Positions 1 to 5,415 of a DNA stretch of 6,108 nucleotides are shown piece by piece (the stretch's first letter is position 1; every line of letters starts with the position of its first letter). Made by a program: the position numbers and the translations under genes. The notes below the pieces were generated by a model. The model did no database searches, was not told the origin of the DNA, and saw only the letters and a list, made by a program, of their open reading frames with translations. This stretch comes from Planctomycetota bacterium. GTDB taxonomy: Bacteria; Planctomycetota; B129-G9. Where the stretch lies: positions 1 to 6,108 of the forward strand of contig JAUXGI010000076.1 of assembly GCA_030622295.1 (NCBI GenBank). Reading direction: 5' to 3'.

Positions 1-26
1 CCCCGAGCCGTGGTGAGAAATGCGGG
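1..26 (+). repeat. Right part of a mosaic intergenic repeat, cut by the window edge
   Basis: Positions 1-9 (CCCCGAGCC) match 3753-3761. Positions 8-26 (CCGTGGTGAGAAATGCGGG) match 3771-3789 with one mismatch. The two modules occur in the same order and orientation at both sites; the copy near 3.75 kb has about ten extra bases between them. The left half, the GGGGGTCTGACT palindrome, presumably lies just outside the window. No coding potential is seen here. The repeat identity is directly visible; its mobility or function is unknown. Confidence 0.6.
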
Positions 27-52
27 ATAATCCTGCGATGGGAACCAACGGG

Positions 53-103
53 GTTGCCGCGTGAGACACTCGACGTGCCGCTGCGGCAGACCCGGGCGGC
101 AAC
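53..103. repeat. Nested inverted repeat upstream of the ilvE promoter
   Basis: GTTGCCGC (53-60) is the exact reverse complement of GCGGCAAC (96-103). Inside this pair lies a second perfect inverted repeat, TGCCGC-T-GCGGCA (76-88). Because all the arms share the GCCGC/GCGGC core, they could pair in more than one way. No T-tract follows, so this is not a typical intrinsic terminator. It may be the 3' structure of an upstream transcript or part of the repeat element at 1-26. Nothing else recognisable, and no gene, is seen between 27 and 166. Confidence 0.4.
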
Positions 104-166
104 TGCACGAGCCATTTTCTCGAATTTCTGCTCCCGTCCCGCGTATTAGAAGGCAGCGCAAAAGCC

Positions 167-195
167 TTGACAGGTTTTTCAGGACGGCCTATAAT
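167..195 (+). promoter_or_regulatory. Consensus sigma70 promoter for ilvE
   Basis: A perfect -35 hexamer TTGACA (167-172) is separated by exactly 17 nt from a perfect -10 hexamer TATAAT (190-195). Transcription would start near 202, leaving a leader of roughly 85 nt before the ilvE start codon. A second TATAAT at 259-264 has no convincing -35 and would start transcription almost on the ribosome binding site, so it is probably incidental. Confidence 0.8.
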
Positions 196-274
196 CCCCC
201 CAAAACCGTAAAACCGCTGTGAGTGCGCCATCTTCGGATGACGTTGTAACTCTTTTCATATAATGTGCAGATAC

Positions 275-280
275 GGGGAG
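275..280 (+). promoter_or_regulatory. Ribosome binding site that sets the ilvE start
   Basis: GGGGAG lies 5 nt before the ATG at 286. The in-frame GTG at 265 lies upstream of this site and has no Shine-Dalgarno sequence of its own, so the ATG is the better start. Confidence 0.65.
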
Positions 281-285
281 CCGAC

Positions 286-1134
286 ATGTTGAAAATATAC
301 ATAGACGGGAAACTGTACGACAAAGAAGATGCGAAGATATCGGTGTTCGACCACGGACTGCTTTACGGCGACGGGGTCTTTGAAGGCATCAGGATGTACA
401 ACGGCAAGATATTCAAATGCGTGGAGCACATCGACAGGCTGTTCGAGAGCGCCCGTGCCATCGGAATCAGGATTCCGATGAGCAAGAAAGAGGTTATAAA
501 GGCGATGGAGGATACGCTCAAAGTAAACGACATCAAGGATGGCTACGTCCGTCTTCTTGTAACCCGCGGGATAGGGGATTTGGGATTGGACCCGAAGTTG
601 TGCGTGAGGCCCTCAGTCGTAATCATCGCCGACAAGATACAACTCTATCCCCCCGAGATATATGAGAAGGGTCTGGAACTCATCACCGCGGCCACCCCGA
701 GAAACCATCAAGAAGCCCTCAGCCCACGTATAAAGTCATTGAACTACCTGAACAATATCATGGCCAAGATGGAAGGCCACCAGGCCAACGTCCGTGAAGT
801 GGTGATGCTCAACCTCGACGGCTACGTCTGCGAGTGCTCTGCCGACAACATATTGCTGGTGAAGAACGGCGTGCTTAAGACCCCGCCCGCCAGCGCCGGC
901 ATATTGAAAGGCATCACCCGCGACACTATCATGGAAATCGCGCATGAGTCCGGCACAGAGGTCCGGGAGGAGAACATAACGCGCTTTGACCTGTACGTGG
1001 CCGATGAGGTGTTTCTGTGTGGGACCGCGGCGGAACTGATAGCAGCCGTCAAGATCGACGGCCGGGTAATCAATGACGGCAAACCCGGGCCCGTTTTCAA
1101 GGAACTGCTCGGCAAGTTCCGCGAACTGGTGTAA
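286..1134 (+). CDS. ilvE: Branched-chain amino acid aminotransferase (class IV, PLP-dependent)
   Basis: Transfers the amino group between glutamate and the 2-oxo acids of leucine, isoleucine and valine, the last step of their synthesis, in the cytoplasm with pyridoxal phosphate. The 282-residue protein has the fold-type IV signature throughout. YGDGVFEGIR is at 27-36, and Arg51 in the HIDRL segment probably contacts the PLP phosphate. Lys150 (RIKSLNYLNN) is the expected Schiff-base lysine, Glu183 in the CECSADN segment pairs with the PLP ring nitrogen, LKGITR is at 207-212 and GTAAE at 246-250. Length is close to the family norm. The ATG at 286 is preferred over the in-frame GTG at 265 because GGGGAG sits just before it, and the protein then starts MLKIYIDG as in relatives. 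A consensus promoter lies upstream. D-amino-acid transaminase and aminodeoxychorismate lyase share the fold, but YGDGVFEGIR and GTAAE favour the branched-chain enzyme. Confidence 0.92.
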   Translation: MLKIYIDGKLYDKEDAKISVFDHGLLYGDGVFEGIRMYNGKIFKCVEHIDRLFESARAIGIRIPMSKKEVIKAMEDTLKVNDIKDGYVRLLVTRGIGDLGLDPKLCVRPSVVIIADKIQLYPPEIYEKGLELITAATPRNHQEALSPRIKSLNYLNNIMAKMEGHQANVREVVMLNLDGYVCECSADNILLVKNGVLKTPPASAGILKGITRDTIMEIAHESGTEVREENITRFDLYVADEVFLCGTAAELIAAVKIDGRVINDGKPGPVFKELLGKFRELV

Positions 1135-1180
1135 CCGCGGCATCCGTTTCCCCCTGAGCAGGTGTTCAAACGGTGTGCAC

Positions 1181-1249
1181 CGCGAGGGGGTCAGGAGTTT
1201 ATCCCGACGAAGGAGGGGCCGACGGGAGGGATCTGACTCCCCGAGCGCG
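1181..1249. repeat. Intergenic palindromic repeat, expanded copy
   Basis: The right arm TCTGACTCCCCGAGCGCG (1232-1249) is the exact reverse complement of 5357-5374 and shares 14 bases with the copy at 3746-3759. The left arm (1181-1194, CGCGAGGGGGTCAG) pairs with it through CGCG, GGGG and GTCAG, with small bulges. Inside, ATCCC (1201-1205) pairs with GGGAT (1228-1232), so the whole can fold as one long imperfect hairpin. It fills much of the 161-nt gap between ilvE and the next gene and ends 46 nt before that gene's ATG. It could act as a terminator-like or mRNA-stabilising structure, but there is no T-run directly after it. Confidence 0.6.
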
Positions 1250-1283
1250 AAATTTTTGGATACCTGCTTGGTGTTTCACATTC

Positions 1284-1288
1284 AGGAG
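1284..1288 (+). promoter_or_regulatory. Ribosome binding site that sets the start of the HEAT/PDZ gene
   Basis: AGGAG lies 7 nt before the ATG at 1296. The open frame runs back to a GTG at 1173, but that stretch crosses the palindromic repeat at 1181-1249, and its translation does not look like protein. The ATG is also followed at once by a hydrophobic anchor, as expected for a true N-terminus. Confidence 0.75.
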
Positions 1289-1295
1289 CCTTGAA

Positions 1296-2618
1296 ATGCG
1301 AACTCGCACACGAATAATATACATATTGCTCGGCCTGCTCGTGCTCCTGGCGGGGCGGCAAATGCTGTCGGGAGACGAGCCGCAGGAGCCCCCTGCGCCT
1401 GACGCCGAAACGCCCCCCGCCGAAAAGACCGACCCTGCACCGGTAGAGGACCTTATCAAAGCACTCAAGGGCGACGATGCTGAAGCCGCATCGAAAGCGG
1501 CCGACGGTCTCGTGGCAAGGGGCGAGGATGCCATCCAGCCGCTAATCGACCTGCAGGAATCCGCCGAGGGCGCCCCCGTTGAACGCGCGGCAGAGGCGCT
1601 TAAACGCATAGGGGTCGTGGACGGCCTGTACGCCAACGTGAGGCTGTTCCGCGATGAGTTCAGTCCCCATGAAATAATAGGGGTACGGTTCGTCTTCCGA
1701 AATTACGGCAAGAAACCCGTCACGGTGTTCAATCCCGTCTCCACCCGAAATGTCGAGGAGGATTACGGACTGGGGTGGAAACTCACGCTTCAGACCGGAG
1801 AAGGCAAGAAAGTGGCCGCAATGGATATGAACAAGTCCGTTACCGCGGCCGGTCTTCGCGGGTCAAACCTGATAAGACTCCAGCCCGGCGCAAGACACGA
1901 CGACATCGTGTTCATGGAGACGCTGTTCGGCCTGGAGAAACTGAATGAGGGCGAACACGTCCTCAAGAGCATGTACACAATCAACAAGAATCTCCTGGAG
2001 GGACTCAAAAAGCGGGCCGACCTGAAAATAGAGAATCTTCACGAAAAACCCGTCGAACCTCCCCCTGTCTCCTTCAAGGTCAGCATACCCGGGCAAAAGG
2101 AAGTTGACAAGAAAACGGAGGAGAAAATCAGGAAATGGATAGAAGAACTGGGAAGCGGGGAGTATAAGGTACGCCAGAACGCGGAGGCGGAACTGGACAA
2201 GTTGGGAGCAACCGCGCTGAAGTACTTGAAGGAAACCGCCCGCACGACCGAAGACCCCCAAATAAGGTACACAGTCGAGCAATTGGTAGATAAGATTGAA
2301 AGGCCGGCCGGGGAAATGGTAGCCTATCTTGGCATCCGGATGAACACCGACCCCTCGGGGACAAGCGTGCAGGTCCAGAGTGTGATGGATTCGAGCCCCG
2401 CCTTGCGCGACGGCATTAAGGCAGGCGACGTCATAATCAGCATAGACGGCTCTGAAATCTCCGGCTACGCGAACGCCGGCGTAGGCTACCTGCGCAAGCA
2501 GATACAGTCGCGCAGGGAAGGCGACAAGGTGCGCATAACCGTGCTCCGTGCCGGCAAAGAGGAAACCCTGGAAGTCACCCTGGGTCAAATTGACAAGAAG
2601 ACCCTGCAACGGGGCTGA
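1296..2618 (+). CDS. Membrane-anchored HEAT-like repeat / PDZ domain protein
   Basis: The protein has 440 residues and its role is unknown. A short basic N-terminus precedes a hydrophobic stretch (residues 7-20, IIYILLGLLVLLAG), which is probably a signal anchor or signal peptide; no lipobox cysteine is seen. A Pro/Glu/Ala-rich linker follows (27-48). Helical HEAT-like segments are at about 49-106 and again at 278-336; the second has the VRQNAEAELDKLG pattern. Between them lies a beta-rich region (about 110-265) without a family I recognise. The C-terminus is a PDZ domain (about 342-429) with the substrate-loop and strand pattern YLGIRM, SSPALRDGIKAGDVIISIDG and VRITVLRAGKEETLEV. No serine or metalloprotease catalytic domain is present, so a protein-binding scaffold or adaptor outside the membrane is more likely than a protease. 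The next gene starts 62 nt downstream on the same strand and also encodes an anchored protein, so the two may form an operon. Confidence 0.8.
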   Translation: MRTRTRIIYILLGLLVLLAGRQMLSGDEPQEPPAPDAETPPAEKTDPAPVEDLIKALKGDDAEAASKAADGLVARGEDAIQPLIDLQESAEGAPVERAAEALKRIGVVDGLYANVRLFRDEFSPHEIIGVRFVFRNYGKKPVTVFNPVSTRNVEEDYGLGWKLTLQTGEGKKVAAMDMNKSVTAAGLRGSNLIRLQPGARHDDIVFMETLFGLEKLNEGEHVLKSMYTINKNLLEGLKKRADLKIENLHEKPVEPPPVSFKVSIPGQKEVDKKTEEKIRKWIEELGSGEYKVRQNAEAELDKLGATALKYLKETARTTEDPQIRYTVEQLVDKIERPAGEMVAYLGIRMNTDPSGTSVQVQSVMDSSPALRDGIKAGDVIISIDGSEISGYANAGVGYLRKQIQSRREGDKVRITVLRAGKEETLEVTLGQIDKKTLQRG

Positions 2619-2625
2619 CGTTACG

Positions 2626-2666
2626 GACCCCAAAAGGGTCGTGGACATCCACATCATCGGTTTTTT
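2626..2666 (+). terminator. Weak terminator-like hairpins with T-run
   Basis: GACCC-CAAAA-GGGTC (2626-2640) forms a 5-bp stem, followed by GTGG-ACAT-CCAC (2641-2652). A run of six T lies at 2661-2666, eight bases after the second stem. The stems are short and the T-run is offset, so this is at best a leaky terminator or attenuator between the two membrane-protein genes. Confidence 0.25.
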
Positions 2667-2680
2667 CCTGGGGAATCGAA

Positions 2681-3643
2681 ATGCTCCCTCCAGAAATACT
2701 GGGTATAATCTACGTAGTAATATTCTTCGCAGCCCTGGCGTATCTGTACCGTGTGTTCGAAAAGCGCGTCAGTGAAATCTCCCATCGCATGGACGAAACG
2801 TCCACCCTGCTGCGAGAGCGCTTCGAGAAGGACCTTTCGGAACTCCGCGCCGATATGGACAAGGTCCAGCAGGGGGCGGCTTCCGGCTTCAACGCCAGGA
2901 TTGAAGAGGGCGCTCGAATCGCAGAGGACGCAACCGGTGCGCTGAAGGCGCTTGACGCACGGGTCGGCGAGTTCGAAAAGCGGCTCGATACGGCCCTTGT
3001 CGGCGCAACAAGGAGCACCCGTACCGAACTTGACGCCTTCAGCGAGAAAATCCGGACGATTCAGAATCGCCTCCAGGAATTCGCCGGCTCTCTCCGCGAC
3101 CACCAGGAATCAACACGCGCCGCAGTGGAGCGGACTCTGGAAGCAATGGAAAAACGCTGGGCCGCCGCCGCGGACGAATCCAGCGAAGACGTGAGCAAGG
3201 TCCGCCGCTTCAAGGACGAAATGCCTCAGTTCGAAGAGAAGTTCAGCGAACTCGCCGACAGGCACCGCGAACTGAGCGCCAACGCCAAGCGCACACTCGA
3301 GCAGCACAAGGCCCTTGCGGAAAAAATCGCCGCCGCAAAATCGGACGACGAACGCAAGGAATTCCTGCGCCAGTCCACTGCCCTCTTCCAGGGCCTCGGA
3401 CGCACCGTAAACGCCTCGCGAGACCTCTTTATCGGCGGCGAGGAAGCGCTCAGACAGTTGATTCAGGAAATGTCGCCGTTGTATAAAGTGTGCGAAGTCT
3501 GCAACGAAGTCCGCGACACCCTCTCAATCTGCCTCAACTGTGGAAAGAAATACTGCGACGGGTGCAAGGGCCTGCAAATAGGCCATTGCAAGGAGTGCGC
3601 CCCCTACGTGAAACCGCTCCACCTCGAGGTGAGAGACACATAA
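2681..3643 (+). CDS. Membrane-anchored coiled-coil protein with C-terminal four-CxxC zinc-binding-like domain
   Basis: The protein has 320 residues and I do not recognise the family. Residues about 6-24 (ILGIIYVVIFFAALAYLY) form one transmembrane anchor near the N-terminus. From about 26 to 260 the sequence is charged, Ala/Glu/Arg-rich and helical with heptad-like spacing, so a long coiled coil is likely. The C-terminal 50 residues hold four CxxC pairs (Cys271/274, 284/287, 292/295, 303/306) with spacers of 9, 4 and 7 residues. Eight such cysteines would fit two zinc ions, as in zinc-ribbon, B-box or RING-like folds. The first residues after the start are only weakly polar, so topology is unclear; reduced, metal-bound cysteines would favour a cytoplasmic C-terminus. 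GGGGA at 2670-2674 is a suitable ribosome binding site, 6 nt before the ATG. It is probably co-transcribed with the HEAT/PDZ gene upstream. Chemoreceptor and SMC-like proteins share the coiled coil, but no signalling or ATPase motif is seen. Confidence 0.75.
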   Translation: MLPPEILGIIYVVIFFAALAYLYRVFEKRVSEISHRMDETSTLLRERFEKDLSELRADMDKVQQGAASGFNARIEEGARIAEDATGALKALDARVGEFEKRLDTALVGATRSTRTELDAFSEKIRTIQNRLQEFAGSLRDHQESTRAAVERTLEAMEKRWAAAADESSEDVSKVRRFKDEMPQFEEKFSELADRHRELSANAKRTLEQHKALAEKIAAAKSDDERKEFLRQSTALFQGLGRTVNASRDLFIGGEEALRQLIQEMSPLYKVCEVCNEVRDTLSICLNCGKKYCDGCKGLQIGHCKECAPYVKPLHLEVRDT

Positions 3644-3676
3644 TCCTTCCCATTTGCACTTCACCCGCGCTGAGCA

Positions 3677-3699
3677 ACCTGAGCACGCCCGCCTCAGGT
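3677..3699. repeat. Inverted repeat after the coiled-coil gene
   Basis: ACCTGAG (3677-3683) and CTCAGGT (3693-3699) form a perfect 7-bp stem with a 9-nt loop, 34 nt past the stop of the coiled-coil gene. No T-run follows. It may help end or protect the 3' end of the mRNA between the two convergent genes. Confidence 0.35.
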
Positions 3700-3740
3700 G
3701 GATTGCCTGTTGCCCGATGCCCGTTGCCGTTTGGCGAATC

Positions 3741-3759
3741 GGGGGTCTGACTCCCCGAG
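3741..3759 (+). repeat. Intergenic palindromic repeat core
   Basis: GGGGGTCTGACTCCCCGAG is identical over all 19 bases to the reverse complement of 5361-5379. It shares its right 14 bases with the expanded copy at 1232-1245, and its last seven bases (CCCCGAG) with positions 1-7. The core is nearly self-complementary: GTC-T-GAC in the centre with G/C runs on both sides. It lies between the convergent coiled-coil and DUF364-like genes. Confidence 0.7.
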
Positions 3760-3770
3760 CCTCGTCCCTC

Positions 3771-3807
3771 CCGTGGTAAGAAATGCGGGTTAGTAAGAAA
3801 TGCAGGC
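3771..3807 (+). repeat. Second repeat module with a 17-nt tandem period
   Basis: CCGTGGTAAGAAATGCGGG (3771-3789) matches 8-26 with one difference. The TAAGAAATGC part (3777-3786) is repeated exactly at 3794-3803, a 17-nt period. As at the left window edge, the module follows the CCCCGAGCC end of the palindromic repeat, so the two modules appear to travel together. It lies just beyond the 3' end of the minus-strand gene that stops at 3837. Confidence 0.55.
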
Positions 3808-3836
3808 GAAAACGGCGCGGCGGCGGGTCTTGTCGG

Positions 3837-4571
3837 TTATGTCGCTTTCGTGCAGAAGCGTGTGAGGCCGAGCACGTGCGCGGCACCGGCACAGGTGACG
3901 CCGTAAAAGATAACCGGCACCCCGCAGTCAACCAGTTTCTGCGCGGTGTCGTTTGCGAAGGTAGTGCCGGTCGCAATTATGACGTCACACCACGCGATGT
4001 TCGGGGCAGTGGCGGCGGAGTCGGGTTCTATTCTTGCCTTGCCGACCTGTTTGCCGATATTGTCGGCGTCCATGTCGGTTATCCGGAAATCAAATCTTTG
4101 CGACAACTCCTCGGCCATGCGCGGCTGATAGCCCACCTGAAAGACTTTCGGAGACCCGAACTCCCTTGCGACGTAAGCGGCGAGTTCCCTGGCGCACTCC
4201 ACGGGCGCGTCGTCCTTGCAGTGGACGGTCCCCTCTATCAGGCCCGCCTTGCGAAGGACGGCATTCAGCGTTGCGATGAATATCGCCCGTTCATAGTTGT
4301 CCGAAAGCGGCAGCGCGAGCACGTCTTCGATCGTGCCCCTGAAGTGGCCCGGCGTGTCGGTGAAGGCGTGTCCGCGTGCATCCTTAAGGACCGCCTCGAC
4401 AATGCTTTCCTTGCCCTTGAGCAGCGGATAGTCGTCGTGCGACGGGCGGCCGATGGCCTCGAGTCCTGACAGTGCGCGGGCGGTCACCACGATTCTCTCC
4501 TTGAGCCAGCCGCGCCCATCAGCCTCCGCTTCCAGGTAATTCTTCAAATCCGTCCAGTATCGTGACGTCAT
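3837..4571 (-). CDS. DUF4213/DUF364-type protein (putative heavy-metal chelation family)
   Basis: The 244-residue protein resembles the DUF364 family. It has an N-terminal part like the DUF4213 enolase-N-like domain (about 1-115, including GHAFTD and the SDNYERAIFIATLNAVL helix) and a C-terminal Rossmann-like part (about 130-235). The latter shows the strand-loop patterns KVFQVGYQPRMAEEL, FRITDMDADNIG and CDVIIATGTTFANDT. Length is typical of the family. The family's heavy-metal label comes from structural genomics, and its true substrate is not established, so none is assigned here. GGAGGG (4576-4581 on this strand) lies 4 nt before the ATG, and a TATAAT box is just upstream. The gene is divergent from pdaD and convergent with the coiled-coil gene. 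The family call rests on remembered sequence patterns, not a search. Confidence 0.65.
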   Translation of the reverse strand: MTSRYWTDLKNYLEAEADGRGWLKERIVVTARALSGLEAIGRPSHDDYPLLKGKESIVEAVLKDARGHAFTDTPGHFRGTIEDVLALPLSDNYERAIFIATLNAVLRKAGLIEGTVHCKDDAPVECARELAAYVAREFGSPKVFQVGYQPRMAEELSQRFDFRITDMDADNIGKQVGKARIEPDSAATAPNIAWCDVIIATGTTFANDTAQKLVDCGVPVIFYGVTCAGAAHVLGLTRFCTKAT

Positions 4572-4587
4572 GATGCCCTCCGTTGAA

Positions 4588-4597
4588 GGTTCGAACC
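4588..4597. promoter_or_regulatory. Perfect palindrome at the DUF364-like gene's expected transcription start
   Basis: GGTTCGAACC is a perfect 10-bp palindrome between the TATAAT box (4604-4609, minus strand) and the ribosome binding site (4576-4581). This position would suit an operator overlapping the start of transcription. It also resembles a tRNA T-arm, but no tRNA surrounds it. Confidence 0.3.
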
Positions 4598-4603
4598 ATG
4601 CGG

Positions 4604-4632
4604 ATTATACGGGTTGAGAGTATCTTTTCCAG
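4604..4632 (-). promoter_or_regulatory. Putative promoter of the DUF364-like gene
   Basis: Read on the minus strand, 4609-4604 is a perfect TATAAT. With a 17-nt spacer the -35 position (4632-4627) reads CTGGAA, a weak match to TTGACA. Transcription would start near 4597, giving a leader of about 26 nt that includes the GGAGGG site. The weak -35 suggests that an activator or regulated use is possible. Confidence 0.5.
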
Positions 4633-4646
4633 GGGAGATTTTTTCG

Positions 4647-4675
4647 TTGCATGGAGGGCGGGTGTTACATATCAT
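4647..4675 (+). promoter_or_regulatory. Possible pdaD promoter
   Basis: TTGCAT (4647-4652) and TATCAT (4670-4675) are separated by 17 nt; the -10 matches TATAAT at five of six bases and the -35 at three. If used, transcription would start near 4682 and the pdaD mRNA would carry a leader of about 120 nt that begins with the hairpin at 4686-4703. Confidence 0.35.
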
Positions 4676-4685
4676 ATCTGGCTTT

Positions 4686-4703
4686 CATGCGCCGGAGCGC
4701 ATG
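4686..4703 (+). promoter_or_regulatory. Hairpin in the pdaD upstream region
   Basis: CATGCGC-CGGA-GCGCATG is a perfect 7-bp stem closed by a four-base loop. It is flanked by two copies of TGTTACA (4663-4669 and 4726-4732). No T-run follows, so it is not an intrinsic terminator. It could be a protein operator as DNA or a 5' structure in the pdaD leader as RNA. I do not recognise a known riboswitch class. Confidence 0.4.
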
Positions 4704-4786
4704 TGTCATCTTTCAGCGTACCGTATGTTACAAAATGACCCAACGTGGGTGGCGGCTGCCACGAAAGGCTAATGACCTCATTGGAG

Positions 4787-4793
4787 GGAGGTG
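4787..4793 (+). promoter_or_regulatory. Strong Shine-Dalgarno site of pdaD
   Basis: GGAGGTG is a near-perfect anti-SD complement 7 nt before the ATG at 4801. A second purine-rich AAGGAG (4794-4799) directly abuts the start codon and is too close to be the functional site. Strong translation of pdaD is expected. Confidence 0.7.
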
Positions 4794-4800
4794 AAGGAGA

Positions 4801-5346
4801 ATGTTCACACCGACGAAGGTTTTCCTAACAAAGGGTGTCGGCTTTCACAAGGAGAAGTTGAGCAGTTTCGAGGAAGCGCTGCGAAACGCCGGCATCGCCC
4901 GCCTCAACCTGGTGCAGGTTTCATCAATCTATCCGCCGCATTGTAAACTCATCTCGCGCGAAAAGGGTCTGAAAGAATTACAGAGCGGCCAGATTACCTA
5001 CGTGGTGATGAGCCGTAACGAGACCGACGAAGCGCGCAGGCTCATAGCCGCATCGGTGGGCCTGGCCATCCCGAAGGAGAGGGAGTCCTACGGATACCTG
5101 TCGGAACATCACTCGTTCGGCCAGACCAATCGGGCCGTGGGGGACTATGCGGAGGACCTGGCGGCTTCGATGCTTGCGACCATCCTCGGCGTTCACTTTG
5201 ACCCGGATGCAAGTTGGGACAAAAAGCGTGAGATATGGAAGATCAGCGGCAAAATAGTGCGAACCCGCAATGTTACACAGTCGGCCTACGGCAGGAAGAA
5301 CGGCTGCTGGACGACCGTCGTTGCCGCGGCGATACTGTTGCCGTGA
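4801..5346 (+). CDS. pdaD: Pyruvoyl-dependent arginine decarboxylase
   Basis: Decarboxylates arginine to agmatine and CO2 in the cytoplasm, using a covalently bound pyruvoyl group instead of PLP. The 181-residue protein resembles the archaeal PdaD family (about 165 residues in Methanocaldococcus). The proenzyme cleavage motif is VSSIYPP at 40-46: self-cleavage between Ser41 and Ser42 would leave a short beta chain (1-41) and an alpha chain (42-181) whose first residue becomes the pyruvoyl group. [12 protein letters not shown] (98-109) contains Glu102, the likely catalytic proton donor of the family. The C-terminal segment [14 protein letters not shown] (168-181) is also typical. The agmatinase gene follows 69 nt downstream and uses this enzyme's product, which strongly supports the assignment. 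The related AaxB of chlamydiae serves acid resistance; here the agmatinase neighbour points to polyamine synthesis instead. Confidence 0.92.
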   Translation: MFTPTKVFLTKGVGFHKEKLSSFEEALRNAGIARLNLVQVSSIYPPHCKLISREKGLKELQSGQITYVVMSRNETDEARRLIAASVGLAIPKERESYGYLSEHHSFGQTNRAVGDYAEDLAASMLATILGVHFDPDASWDKKREIWKISGKIVRTRNVTQSAYGRKNGCWTTVVAAAILLP

Positions 5347-5356
5347 GCGTCGTAAC

Positions 5357-5385
5357 CGCGCTCGGGGAGTCAGACCCCCTCGTCC
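5357..5385 (-). repeat. Inverted copy of the palindromic repeat between pdaD and speB
   Basis: Positions 5361-5379 are the exact reverse complement of the 19-base core at 3741-3759. Positions 5357-5374 are the exact reverse complement of 1232-1249. The copy starts 11 nt after the pdaD stop and occupies much of the 69-nt gap to speB. As RNA it can fold around GTC-A-GAC with flanking G/C pairs and one A-C mismatch. It might tune the relative amounts of the two messages. Confidence 0.65.
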
Positions 5386-5415
5386 ACTTCCGTCTGATTG
5401 GAGTCTCTGATTCAC

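Noticed and set aside
265..285. GTG start for ilvE seven codons upstream
   Set aside because: It has no ribosome binding site before it; GGGGAG fits the ATG at 286, and the shorter protein matches the family N-terminus.
1173..1295. N-terminal 41-codon extension of the HEAT/PDZ gene from a GTG
   Set aside because: It runs through the palindromic repeat, and a good AGGAG plus ATG followed by a membrane anchor is present at 1284-1298.
1863..2657. Long minus-strand open frame, 264 codons
   Set aside because: It is antisense to the HEAT/PDZ gene, has no ribosome binding site and no recognisable domain.
3644..3807. Repeats considered as a CRISPR array
   Set aside because: The units are short, few and without regular spacers, and no cas gene is present.
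3783..4469. Long plus-strand open frame, 228 codons
   Set aside because: It lies antisense to the DUF364-like gene, whose protein has recognisable family patterns; this frame's protein is Arg/Cys-rich and unlike any family.
4588..4597. tRNA T-arm-like sequence GGTTCGAACC
   Set aside because: There is no acceptor stem, anticodon arm or CCA-type end around it, so it is treated as a palindrome near a promoter.
4686..4703. Hairpin considered as a guanidine-type or other known riboswitch
   Set aside because: The loop reads CGGA, not the ACGR loop of guanidine-II, and there is no second matching hairpin; it fits no class I know.
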